A stretch of 64,000 nt of DNA from Gynuella sunshinyii YC6258 (GTDB lineage Bacteria; Pseudomonadota; Gammaproteobacteria; Pseudomonadales; Natronospirillaceae). Location: NCBI RefSeq assembly GCF_000940805.1, contig NZ_CP007142.1, positions 5,680,593 through 5,744,592 on the forward strand, read 5' to 3'. Positions 31,089-39,157 of this stretch are shown here, piece after piece (within the stretch, counting starts at the first letter, position 1; every line of letters begins with the position of its first letter). A program made the position numbers and the translations under genes. Under the pieces are notes generated by a model. The model saw only the letters and a list, made by a program, of their open reading frames with translations. It was not told the origin of the DNA and did no database searches.

Positions 31089-31698
31089 AATATATGAATT
31101 CCCTGTCAGGCAGTTTTTACGACAGTTGATCACGGACAATGCCCAACATGCACGGTTTTTAAATATGCTCGCCATGCTCGAACATATGGGCAGCCGTAAA
31201 ATAATGGTGAGTCAAACCGTTAAACCACAACGAATGAGCGAAGACATACTGAAGCATCTGGCTGAAGAAGCCCGACACGCCAGTTTCTTTAAACGTCAGG
31301 CGGAACGTGCAGCCGGGCATGATATGGAAGGCTGGATGGACGACAATACCATGGCCAGAGTTCCGGCACTGATGTACTTCGGCCGTCTGGATGCGGGTAT
31401 CTCGAATGTCGTCGGCCCTTCCTCTGCCTACAGCTGGGTATCTCTGATCATCGAGCTCAGGGCCTGCTGGCTATACCGGATTTATCAACAGACGCTGGCA
31501 GAATCAGACTATCATTTATCATTGAAATCGCTACTCGCTGAAGAAAATCGTCATCTGGAGGAAATGTATATTGCCTGTGGTAAGAACGTTGATCAGCTAA
31601 AACATTTGAGTACTTATGAAAGCGGGTTATTCAAAAAACTGTGGGACAAAATCATTACCAGTATTGAACAACCTTATGAACCGGCGGTTAAGATCTGA
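31036..31698 (+). CDS. Ferritin-like diiron protein coupled to bioA
   Basis: An all-helical protein of about 220 residues. Counting from the ATG at 31036, it shows one complete four-helix diiron ligand set: Glu49 (LAMLEHMG), Glu78-x-x-His81 (LAEEARHASFF), Glu130 (SLIIELRACW) and Glu170-x-x-His173 (LLAEENRHLEEMY). This E, EXXH, E, EXXH order is the ferritin-like/diiron oxygenase pattern. I do not recognise the specific family. The start is uncertain: 31036 has GGAAAG five bases upstream, 31018 and 31072 are alternatives. All three lie inside bioA, so translation is probably coupled and a biotin-linked oxidation is an attractive but unproven role. Confidence 0.7.
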   Translation: MTVLQDPLTISGMASANKIYEFPVRQFLRQLITDNAQHARFLNMLAMLEHMGSRKIMVSQTVKPQRMSEDILKHLAEEARHASFFKRQAERAAGHDMEGWMDDNTMARVPALMYFGRLDAGISNVVGPSSAYSWVSLIIELRACWLYRIYQQTLAESDYHLSLKSLLAEENRHLEEMYIACGKNVDQLKHLSTYESGLFKKLWDKIITSIEQPYEPAVKI

Positions 31699-31767
31699 AC
31701 GGATATGCAGTGGCAATGCCTCTCTGAATACCAGCGCTGATATTTATTATCATCAAAACCATTCATT

Positions 31768-31804
31768 CGACAATAAATAGATCGTCCTGATCTATTTATT
31801 GTCG
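31768..31804. terminator. Perfect 16-base inverted repeat after the biotin unit
   Basis: Arms CGACAATAAATAGATC (31768-31783) and GATCTATTTATTGTCG (31789-31804) separated by 5 bases, 69 bases after the diiron gene. The stem is AT-rich and is followed by CCCCGGG, not T's. It may be a weak terminator or a protein-binding palindrome. Confidence 0.55.
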
Positions 31805-32211
31805 CCCCGGGAAATTAAAGCGTTTCGTGCAACACAGCCAAGTCTAAAACGGGTACTGGGGTGCATAAAGCTGACATTGGTTGTCAGTCAGGCTTATAAC
31901 CCCTGCCTGCTGTTATAAAAATCCTGTCTTTCCTTAAGCACAGTTTCTGTCAGAACAAAAAAATCTGATCGTTATGCGATATTTTGGCAAAACATTGATC
32001 CAGATTAACAGTCGTATAACTTTATCAAACATGCCCAACTAATTAAGGATATTTAAATTAGAAAACCAAAATATTATCGATACTGGAATGTTATGACACT
32101 CGGCATAACCAAGGACCATAACCCTTCCCGTCAGGAAATCACCTGAACGTTCGAGTGTTATTGCTCAGGTGAATTTCATCACTCAAGGACTTCATACCAA
32201 GGAATCAAATT
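31805..32211. other. Intergenic leader before the GLUG-repeat gene
   Basis: About 400 bases without a credible gene. Short dyads are present: CTGACA/TGTCAG at about 31870-31886 and TTATAAC/GTTATAA at about 31890-31916. I looked for a c-di-GMP riboswitch core and did not see one. An AAGGA site at 32199-32203 serves the downstream ATG. Confidence 0.4.
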
Positions 32212-33903
32212 ATGAGTACATATCTCGATAACTTTTCCCGCCTCCGATACACAGGAATATTTTGTATTCTGGCCCTGGCATCTGCCGGCACTCAGGCCAC
32301 GGTTGACAGCGACAGCAATGGCCTGATTGAGATTAATAATCTCAACGATCTTTATAAGATCCGTTACAACCTGGAAGGTACCGGTATGACCGACGCCTCC
32401 GGCAATACAGACAGCAGCGGTTGCCCAAATAGCGGCTGTTTCGGTTACGAGCTGACAAGAGATCTGAATTTTGATACCAACGACAATGGCATTACCACCG
32501 ATGATCTGTATTGGAATAGTGGTGCAGGCTGGGATCCCATAGGCTCGGCAGAAGCGCCATTTAACGCCGAATTCAATGGTCATGATCATACTCTTTACAA
32601 CCTCTACATTGATCGTACCGGCGAGGACAATATCGGATTGTTTGCTGCGATGAGCAACGGGAGAATCTACAACGTGACCATCGATGGATCCAGCAGAGAG
32701 GTCTCTGTAGCCGGTAACAACAACACCGGGGTGTTGGTCGGCAGCTTGCTGTCTCTGGACGATGAACAGATATACACGTTTGCCTTCGAGCATAACATTA
32801 TTTCCGGCAATGTCTCCGGTGGCAATAATGTCGGGCTGCTGGCAGGCAGTCTTCGTTCACTGGCTAACTATAATGATCATCGGCTTATCGTTACCGACAA
32901 CCAGCTGAGCGGTACAGTAGATGGTCTCGATCGGGTGGCTGGTGTGGTGGGTTACATCAATGGCCCGGACCTTGACAGTGCTACCGGGCTGACAGCCTCG
33001 ATATCGGACAATCAGGTGTCTGCAGTTATCAGCGGTGACAATTATGTCGGCGGCCTGGCCGGTCATATCGATGTCACACAGGAATATAACGGGGATGACA
33101 AAACCTCCATGACCTCTAACAGTATCTCCGGAAACATCACCGGTACTATAAATGTTGGTGGTCTGATCGGGGGCCTGATCGCAAACCAATACAATGCCAA
33201 AGCCAAGGTACTGAATAACATTTCCACAGCGTCTGTTGATGGTGACGGGAATCTCGGCGGCCTGATCGGCTACCTGGAGTCAGATGGCGATTTCCCAAGC
33301 GTTGTCATCGCTAACAACTCTGCCCATGGTAACGTCAATGGATTGCGCAGAAATGTCGGCGGCCTGATAGGCCTGATTTCGATTGCCAATTCCAGTTCAA
33401 TCAACACTTATCAAAATTATGCAACCGGTCACGTCAGCGGTTCCCGATCCGTCGGCGGACTAATGGGCCACATATATTCTTTTTCAACTTCCTGGCCGGA
33501 AGTCGTCACCAACGTTACAGACAGCTTCGCGTATGGCAAGGTCACTGGTACCGCCATGGTCGGGGGCCTCATTGGCTACATCGATGAGGCTTATCTGAGC
33601 ATCTATGTCAGTAACACTTACTCAATCGGACAAGTGAATGGTCAGTCCGATACCGGTGGTCTGATCGGGCGTATCGACACCCTGGGAGACTTTTACGGAA
33701 GTGACCTGACCAACGTCTCAGCCAGCTACTGGGATACTCTGCGCAGCGGGAAGTCAACCAGTGCGGGCGACGAGACGGGTTATAACACCCGAACCTTAAA
33801 ATGCCCTACCGCACCGGGCGAGTGTGTATCCGGTTTGTATTCCGGCTGGAGTACAACTGTCTGGGACTTTGGTACTTCCAGTGACTATCCCGTGTTGAAA
33901 TGA
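32212..33903 (+). CDS. Secreted GLUG-repeat protein
   Basis: A 563-residue exported protein. A signal peptide (IFCILALASAGTQA region, cleavage about residue 29) precedes a head of about 110 residues (DSDSNGLIEINNLNDLYKIR; GWDPIGSAEAPFNAEFNGHD). About ten copies of a GLUG-type repeat follow at intervals of 30-60 residues, with cores such as NNTGVLVGSL, NVGLLAGSL, YVGGLAGHI, LGGLIGYL, MVGGLIGYI and TGGLIGRI. The C-terminal part has SASYWDTLRSGKSTSAG and a Cys pair. GLUG repeats form beta-helical surface or secreted modules in adhesins and IgA-peptidase-like proteins; no catalytic domain is seen. It is a lone gene flanked by hairpins. Confidence 0.85.
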   Translation: MSTYLDNFSRLRYTGIFCILALASAGTQATVDSDSNGLIEINNLNDLYKIRYNLEGTGMTDASGNTDSSGCPNSGCFGYELTRDLNFDTNDNGITTDDLYWNSGAGWDPIGSAEAPFNAEFNGHDHTLYNLYIDRTGEDNIGLFAAMSNGRIYNVTIDGSSREVSVAGNNNTGVLVGSLLSLDDEQIYTFAFEHNIISGNVSGGNNVGLLAGSLRSLANYNDHRLIVTDNQLSGTVDGLDRVAGVVGYINGPDLDSATGLTASISDNQVSAVISGDNYVGGLAGHIDVTQEYNGDDKTSMTSNSISGNITGTINVGGLIGGLIANQYNAKAKVLNNISTASVDGDGNLGGLIGYLESDGDFPSVVIANNSAHGNVNGLRRNVGGLIGLISIANSSSINTYQNYATGHVSGSRSVGGLMGHIYSFSTSWPEVVTNVTDSFAYGKVTGTAMVGGLIGYIDEAYLSIYVSNTYSIGQVNGQSDTGGLIGRIDTLGDFYGSDLTNVSASYWDTLRSGKSTSAGDETGYNTRTLKCPTAPGECVSGLYSGWSTTVWDFGTSSDYPVLK

Positions 33904-34014
33904 TTCAGGTCGGCCATGTATGGCAACGTCTGTTGCCAGCAGGATTGACAGGTTGCTTATTTTCGACTGACGTTGTGAATATGGCGTTAAAATCAACAGC
34001 CTGCCAGACAACAA

Positions 34015-34041
34015 CCAAAGAGGTCGGAACGACCTCTTTGG
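34015..34041. terminator. Hairpin between convergent GLUG-protein gene and glcB
   Basis: Perfect 12-base stem CCAAAGAGGTCG / CGACCTCTTTGG with a GAA loop, midway between the two convergent stops. T-runs are short on both sides, but position and strength suggest a shared bidirectional terminator. Confidence 0.75.
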
Positions 34042-34086
34042 TGAGTCCCCTGATAATTTTTTCGCCATCACTGCCGGCACAGCCCT

Positions 34087-36252
34087 TCAACCAGCTTTTA
34101 CTTTACGCCGATAGGCATGCAGCAATGGTTCGGTGTAACCGCTGGGTTGTTCTTTCCCTTTCAGCACCAGATCGCAGGCCGCCTGGAATGCATAACTGGA
34201 TTCAAAATCAGGTGCCATAGGTCGGTAAGCCGGGTCTTGTGCATTCTGACGGTCTACCACTGCAGCCATACGTTTCATGGTGGCAATAATCTGCTCTTCG
34301 CTGCAAACACCGTGATACAGCCAATTGGCCATATGCTGGCTGGAAATTCTCAGGGTAGCCCGATCCTCCATCAAACCCACATCGTTGATGTCGGGCACTT
34401 TTGAACAGCCAATTCCCTGATCGACCCAACGCACCACATAACCCAAAATACCCTGGGCGTTGTTGTCGAGTTCCTGCTGAATCTCTTCAACGGACAAATT
34501 TGATACATCACTAAGCAATGGAATGGTCAGAATGTCATCCAGAGAAGCACGCTGACGATCTTTGATTGCCTCTTGTCTGGCCGCCACGTTAACCTGGTGA
34601 TAGTGAAGGGCATGCAGTGTTGCCGCCGTGGGCGATGGCACCCAGGCACAATTGGCACCCGCCTGAGGATGAGCCACTTTGGTTTCCAGCATCTGACACA
34701 TTTCATCTGGAATCGGCCACATGCCTTTACCAATCTGAGCCCTTCCCTTCAAACCGGTAGCCAGACCGATATCCACATTCCAGTCTTCGTAGGCCTTAAT
34801 CCAGGGCTGTTGTTTCATCAATGTCTTGCGAATCATCGGGCCAGCCAGCATGCTGGTGTGAATTTCGTCACCGGTACGATCCAAAAACCCGGTATTGATG
34901 AACACTACGCGATCTCTGGCCGCTCGAATACAGGCTTTCAGATTTACCGTGGTACGGCGCTCCTCATCCATGATGCCAACCTTGATGGTGAATCTCGGCA
35001 ATTCCAGTACATCCTCCACTCTGGCAAACAGTTCATTGGTAAACGCCACTTCCTCCGGACCGTGCATTTTAGGTTTAACAATGTAGATGCTGCGGGTTTT
35101 GGAATTGCGGTATTTACCCAACCCTTTGATATCGTGCATGGCGATCAAAGAAGTGACCATGGCATCCAATATGCCTTCGGGAATTTCCTGGCCGTGTTTA
35201 TCAATGACGGCATCAATGGTCATCAGGTGACCCACATTGCGCACAAACATCAGACTGCGTCCCGGCAAGGTAATGGTGCGGCCATCTGGCGCAATGTATT
35301 CACGATCGGGATGCAGTATCCGGGTCATCGTCCGGCCGCCTTTGTCGAAGGTGTCCTGCAGATCCCCATTCATTAACCCCAGCCAATTGCGATACACCAG
35401 GACTTTGTCTTCGGCATCGACAGCGGCAATGGAATCTTCACAATCCTGAATAGTGGTCAGCGCCGCTTCCATAAGAATGTCTTTGATACCCGCGGGATCA
35501 TTTACGCCGATTGGGCTCGATGGATCGATCTGAATTTCGAAATGCAGCCCGTTGTTGCGCAGCAGAATAGCCACCGGATGATCAGCAGCTCCCACGTAGC
35601 CGACAAATTTCCGTGGGTCTTTCAGATCTACGGTGAGGCCATCGGCCAATGTAATCAGTAAGGTTTCATCTTCAATATAGTAAGCCCGGGCATCATTATG
35701 ACTGCCAGAAGACAATGGTACGGCCTGATCCAGGAACGAGCGGCCAAATTCGATCACTCGCGCCCCTCTGACCGGATTATAAGTATTGCCTTTTTCAGCG
35801 CCACCGGTCTCGGTAATCACATCGGTTCCATAAAGCGCGTCATACAGGCTTCCCCACCGGGCATTGGCAGCATTCAATGCAAACCGGGCATTCATCACCG
35901 GAACCACAAGCTGTGGTCCAGCCATCAGGGCAATTTCAGGATCCACATTTTCGGTACAGACATGGAAGTCATCCACTTCCGGCAGCAGATAGCCGATCTC
36001 TTCGAGAAATTGTTTGTAAGCAACCAAATCAATATTGTTATGTTGCTGATGATACGCACCTATCTTTGCCTGTAACTCGTCACGCTTTTCCAGCAATGCT
36101 TTGTTTTTGGGCACCAGATCCTCGACCACGGTTTCGAGTTCGGTCCAGAATCTGACCACATCAACGCCAGTACCGGGAATCGCCTGCTCATTGATAAAAT
36201 CGTACAGCACCTTTGCGACTTTCAAGCCGCCAACTTGAACCATTTCCGCCAT
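34087..36252 (-). CDS. glcB: Malate synthase G
   Basis: A 721-residue monomeric malate synthase (E. coli 723) condensing glyoxylate with acetyl-CoA in the glyoxylate bypass or glycolate use. Motifs: [20 protein letters not shown] start, [13 protein letters not shown], the catalytic region [43 protein letters not shown], the Mg site [17 protein letters not shown] with [10 protein letters not shown], and [20 protein letters not shown] containing the conserved Cys. It appears monocistronic with no glc operon neighbours. The 5' side holds a long hairpin (36459-36494). Confidence 0.97.
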   Translation of the reverse strand: MAEMVQVGGLKVAKVLYDFINEQAIPGTGVDVVRFWTELETVVEDLVPKNKALLEKRDELQAKIGAYHQQHNNIDLVAYKQFLEEIGYLLPEVDDFHVCTENVDPEIALMAGPQLVVPVMNARFALNAANARWGSLYDALYGTDVITETGGAEKGNTYNPVRGARVIEFGRSFLDQAVPLSSGSHNDARAYYIEDETLLITLADGLTVDLKDPRKFVGYVGAADHPVAILLRNNGLHFEIQIDPSSPIGVNDPAGIKDILMEAALTTIQDCEDSIAAVDAEDKVLVYRNWLGLMNGDLQDTFDKGGRTMTRILHPDREYIAPDGRTITLPGRSLMFVRNVGHLMTIDAVIDKHGQEIPEGILDAMVTSLIAMHDIKGLGKYRNSKTRSIYIVKPKMHGPEEVAFTNELFARVEDVLELPRFTIKVGIMDEERRTTVNLKACIRAARDRVVFINTGFLDRTGDEIHTSMLAGPMIRKTLMKQQPWIKAYEDWNVDIGLATGLKGRAQIGKGMWPIPDEMCQMLETKVAHPQAGANCAWVPSPTAATLHALHYHQVNVAARQEAIKDRQRASLDDILTIPLLSDVSNLSVEEIQQELDNNAQGILGYVVRWVDQGIGCSKVPDINDVGLMEDRATLRISSQHMANWLYHGVCSEEQIIATMKRMAAVVDRQNAQDPAYRPMAPDFESSYAFQAACDLVLKGKEQPSGYTEPLLHAYRRKVKAG

Positions 36253-36640
36253 AACTCAGCCTCGTTTCTGGTGTTTTGAACCTATGGAACTTCTGAATGA
36301 TGATCTTTATCGCCGACATGATTCAGAGGTTCCCTATAAACCTGACATGCAAACCGCCTGTCCTGCGCGGTCAGAAAACCACCTGCCAAATTCCGGCAAT
36401 TTTCCATAAATGAACCGGTTGAAACCGTTGTGCCGGAACACAGCGATAAGCGGAATTTTCTGGAGCAAATGATCGATAATTCGCTTGCTCCAGATAAGCC
36501 TGATCGAAACACCTGCGATTCCACCCATCGCCTGAACGGCTTGTTCCCTCAGCGCTCAATTCATCGTAGCAGAGATCTGCTGTCACACAGTTCCGCGCCC
36601 GCTATTCTGTTGTTGTTCTGTAATCTTTTCAGGGATTGTA
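36253..36640. other. glcB upstream region with long hairpin
   Basis: About 390 bases with no credible gene. A perfect 10-base inverted repeat TCTGGAGCAA (36459-36468) / TTGCTCCAGA (36485-36494) encloses an AT-rich, partly symmetric 16-base loop about 210 bases upstream of glcB. It could be an operator pair or a structured leader. Confidence 0.45.
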
Positions 36641-36643
36641 CGC

Positions 36644-36684
36644 AAAAAAATAGCGAAATCCACTCTATCAGTGAAATTTCGCTA
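36644..36684 (-). terminator. Rho-independent terminator of the secreted-protein gene unit
   Basis: On the minus strand the stem TAGCGAAAT / ATTTCGCTA (36676-36684 with 36651-36659, extended inside by CACT/AGTG) is followed directly by seven T's (36644-36650). It is 130 bases after the stop of the 36814-38511 gene and marks the end of that minus-strand unit. Confidence 0.85.
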
Positions 36685-36813
36685 TGAGGCTTTAGTATTA
36701 CAGAAGATTGTTACTGAATGGAAAAAATGGCGGTTACCTGCCGGGACTGCCGGTTATTCGAGTCATAATAAGCATGGCGGTGCGGCTTAATACCAGAGTC
36801 ATCTGTGCTGGCA

Positions 36814-38511
36814 TCAATCCATGATCTGAACAGAAAACTGATAACTGCCATAACGACCGATATAGCCATAAATAGAGGGGGCCTGATAAACCGCATCTGT
36901 GGTTTCAACTTTAACGTATACCGTCTCATTAAATTGGGGGGTATAGAACACCTCTGAACGAAAATGGGTGCCATCGTGCAGGGGATAACAACCTTGCGGC
37001 TCCAGTTCGCAGTCTGTCGCATCATCATTGCGGATAGGGTTGCTGTCAGCATCAATGAGCACATTACCCGCCGAATCGAGCAGCGTAATCTGCGTGTCTG
37101 CACCATTACGCAGCTCATGGGTGAAGATCCGGTAGCGGTGACCGCCACTAAGCTGAACCCCGATGACATCCTGATCCGGCTCCTGGTTATCATAATAAAG
37201 ATAATGCTGTTGCCCGTTGATGCAGCTCCAGGGCAGGGTCTGACCGGAGAAAAGACAGCTCAACGGCTCAACGGACAAGATATCGTTATCCTGCTCATAG
37301 GCATCCTGTTGATAGAAGATACTCCGGTCTGCCAGTGCAGACTGCCACTGACTGATCTGTATCGATGACGGTGATTGCGCCTGCAACAGGCCATCCCAGA
37401 AGGCCTCCAGATTATCGGCACTGTTATTCACTGTCAGATAGACGGAAAATGAATCCCAAATGGCAGCGATATCGGCACGCTGCAATAGCAGCCACAGCGC
37501 TCTGGAAACCGCCGCTTCGTTACTGGCATAACGGTAAGCTGAACCATTGAGGCTGTCATAATTTACCACCAGTGCCGGGTAACCGGGCTGATTATTATTG
37601 TCAACATAGTAACTGGTTTCCAGATAGCCGGGAATCGACAAACGCTGCGGATCGTTTTCACGAAGCCAGTTTTTAATCGCTGCCTGCAGATAACTGGCAT
37701 GTCCTTCGCTCCAGGCCAGGCGCAAATCCAGAGTATTGCTGGACAGAGAGTGATACCCGCCCGGAGATTCATTCAGACCCAGAGAATATTCACAGTAATG
37801 GGCAAATTCGTGCCACAACACATCATCATCAAAGTCATCCGTATCACCAGTAGGATCACTCAGCACGTATATGCCGGCTCCCTGGGAACAGCTCCCGCCC
37901 GATTGAGAAAAACATGTATAGGTTCCGGTTTGGTTGCCATACTGCCAGAACAGTTTCAGATTCTTCATGGCAATAGCATCGCTGGAATATGCGGCGACAA
38001 AGTTATAGCCGGATAACATGACATCCATCATATTGAAGATACCGGCAACACGATCATCCAGTAACACCTGAACATCTGCTCGATTATTATTCTCCGTGAC
38101 CGTAATCTTCTGGCTCACTGCATACTGATTGCCACTGTGATTATGAACGGAAATGATATTGCCGGATTCGGTTTCGGTCTCCGCCACAATCCGTAACGAA
38201 TAGTCTGCGGTGAATACCTCTGGAATTTCGTAATATCCGTTGTCATCTGTCAGCGTTGTGACCAGTAGATTCCCTTCTTCATCCATCAGATCCAACACCA
38301 CCCGACGTGCCGGCTTGAACGGTGTATTGCCGTTAATGAAACCGGATGTACCGTAGATTCTATCCTGGTATTCGATTCTGCCCGTCAGAGTCACCTGAAC
38401 TGCATCCGGTTTGCTGCTACTGTCCGTTTGAGACAGAGAGCCGGAGGCGTTTTCCTGGCAGGACACGAACAGAATCAGTCCGGCCAGCAAAAGTACATAG
38501 GACCATTTCAT
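36814..38511 (-). CDS. Lipoprotein with HEXXH zinc-metallopeptidase motif
   Basis: A 565-residue lipoprotein. Lipobox LILFVSC gives Cys18 as the lipidated residue. A carboxypeptidase-regulatory/CNA-B-like beta domain (about 40-150; DDNGYYEIPEVF, YSLRIVAE) precedes a central domain with HEFAHYCEY at about 230-240 and, about 30 residues later, LAWSEGHASYLQ, where the Glu could be the third zinc ligand (gluzincin-like order). The C-terminal about 130 residues resemble a pre-peptidase beta-sandwich (GGHRYRIFTHELRNGADTQITLLD). Substrate unknown. It follows the 38515-39072 gene by three bases, so the two are surely co-transcribed. Confidence 0.75.
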   Translation of the reverse strand: MKWSYVLLLAGLILFVSCQENASGSLSQTDSSSKPDAVQVTLTGRIEYQDRIYGTSGFINGNTPFKPARRVVLDLMDEEGNLLVTTLTDDNGYYEIPEVFTADYSLRIVAETETESGNIISVHNHSGNQYAVSQKITVTENNNRADVQVLLDDRVAGIFNMMDVMLSGYNFVAAYSSDAIAMKNLKLFWQYGNQTGTYTCFSQSGGSCSQGAGIYVLSDPTGDTDDFDDDVLWHEFAHYCEYSLGLNESPGGYHSLSSNTLDLRLAWSEGHASYLQAAIKNWLRENDPQRLSIPGYLETSYYVDNNNQPGYPALVVNYDSLNGSAYRYASNEAAVSRALWLLLQRADIAAIWDSFSVYLTVNNSADNLEAFWDGLLQAQSPSSIQISQWQSALADRSIFYQQDAYEQDNDILSVEPLSCLFSGQTLPWSCINGQQHYLYYDNQEPDQDVIGVQLSGGHRYRIFTHELRNGADTQITLLDSAGNVLIDADSNPIRNDDATDCELEPQGCYPLHDGTHFRSEVFYTPQFNETVYVKVETTDAVYQAPSIYGYIGRYGSYQFSVQIMD

Positions 38512-38514
38512 AGG

Positions 38515-39072
38515 CTAGTGATCCAGAGAGATTGTCAGAATAGTGTGTCCAAGGCGTTGTTCATAGCGGTCATGCTGAACCACGATACTGGAGCGAACGA
38601 TGGGTTCGCCCGGCAACGGACGACTGTCGATTGCCGTTAACCGGATACCTGACAGGGTCTCAGCCACCGCGCTGGCAGAAATGACGTGATGACCATCTGA
38701 CGGTATTCGCCCGGTGAACATCAGGGAATGACTCTCCCCAGCAACCAGCGTTCCCTGCCATTCAGTGGTCCCACTCAACACCTGGATTCCATCCGGCACA
38801 TTGACGGTCATGATTATTTCTGCCGATTCTGACAATCCGGACACAACCGAAACATTAACTCCATATTCGAAACTCTGCTGAAGTGGTTCGATCGCGATAG
38901 TAACGGTTAGCGGAGAGTCAGGCTTGACCAATGGCCCGGCAACGGCAGAGAGCGCCAGTCCCAGCATCAGTAAAGGCACAGCACATTGCCATAATACGGC
39001 TCGCAACCACGACATCAGACCTCTCACAGCAGTGATGCAAATACGTATTATGGCAACAGACTGATTCAGCAT
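38515..39072 (-). CDS. Small exported protein of unknown function
   Basis: A 185-residue protein with an N-terminal hydrophobic segment (VLWQCAVPLLMLGLALSAVAG) that should act as a signal peptide, cleaved near residue 45. The mature part is one beta-rich domain (VTIAIEPLQQSFEYGVNVSVVS; GEIIMTVNVPDG-like), reminiscent of Ig-like/DUF11-type modules with an alternating-charge pattern. I do not recognise it as a named family. Start codons at 39072 or a later in-frame ATG (MSWLRAV) are both possible. Its tight spacing to the metallopeptidase gene suggests a partner or accessory role. Confidence 0.6.
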   Translation of the reverse strand: MLNQSVAIIRICITAVRGLMSWLRAVLWQCAVPLLMLGLALSAVAGPLVKPDSPLTVTIAIEPLQQSFEYGVNVSVVSGLSESAEIIMTVNVPDGIQVLSGTTEWQGTLVAGESHSLMFTGRIPSDGHHVISASAVAETLSGIRLTAIDSRPLPGEPIVRSSIVVQHDRYEQRLGHTILTISLDH

Positions 39073-39087
39073 TTCAGTACTCCAACA

Positions 39088-39109
39088 TCAGACCGCGGAC
39101 GCGGTCTGA
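39088..39109. other. Intergenic hairpin within the secreted-protein unit
   Basis: Perfect 9-base stem TCAGACCGC / GCGGTCTGA with a GGAC loop in the 85-base gap between the giant lipoprotein gene and the small exported-protein gene. It lacks a T-run, so an mRNA-processing or attenuation role is more likely than full termination. Confidence 0.55.
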
Positions 39110-39157
39110 GATAAATATGCAGACGTGGCGCGAAAGCCGCACCACGTCCAATGGTCA

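Noticed and set aside
31805-32211. c-di-GMP riboswitch before the GLUG-repeat gene
   Set aside because: The conserved GEMM core and tetraloop-receptor elements are not visible.
34573-35376. 267-codon open frame on the plus strand inside glcB
   Set aside because: Shadow of malate synthase codon bias; no motifs and no ribosome binding site.
36711-37193. 160-codon minus-strand frame overlapping the end of the HEXXH lipoprotein gene
   Set aside because: Out-of-frame, Arg/Met-rich composition, and it overlaps the conserved C-terminal domain.
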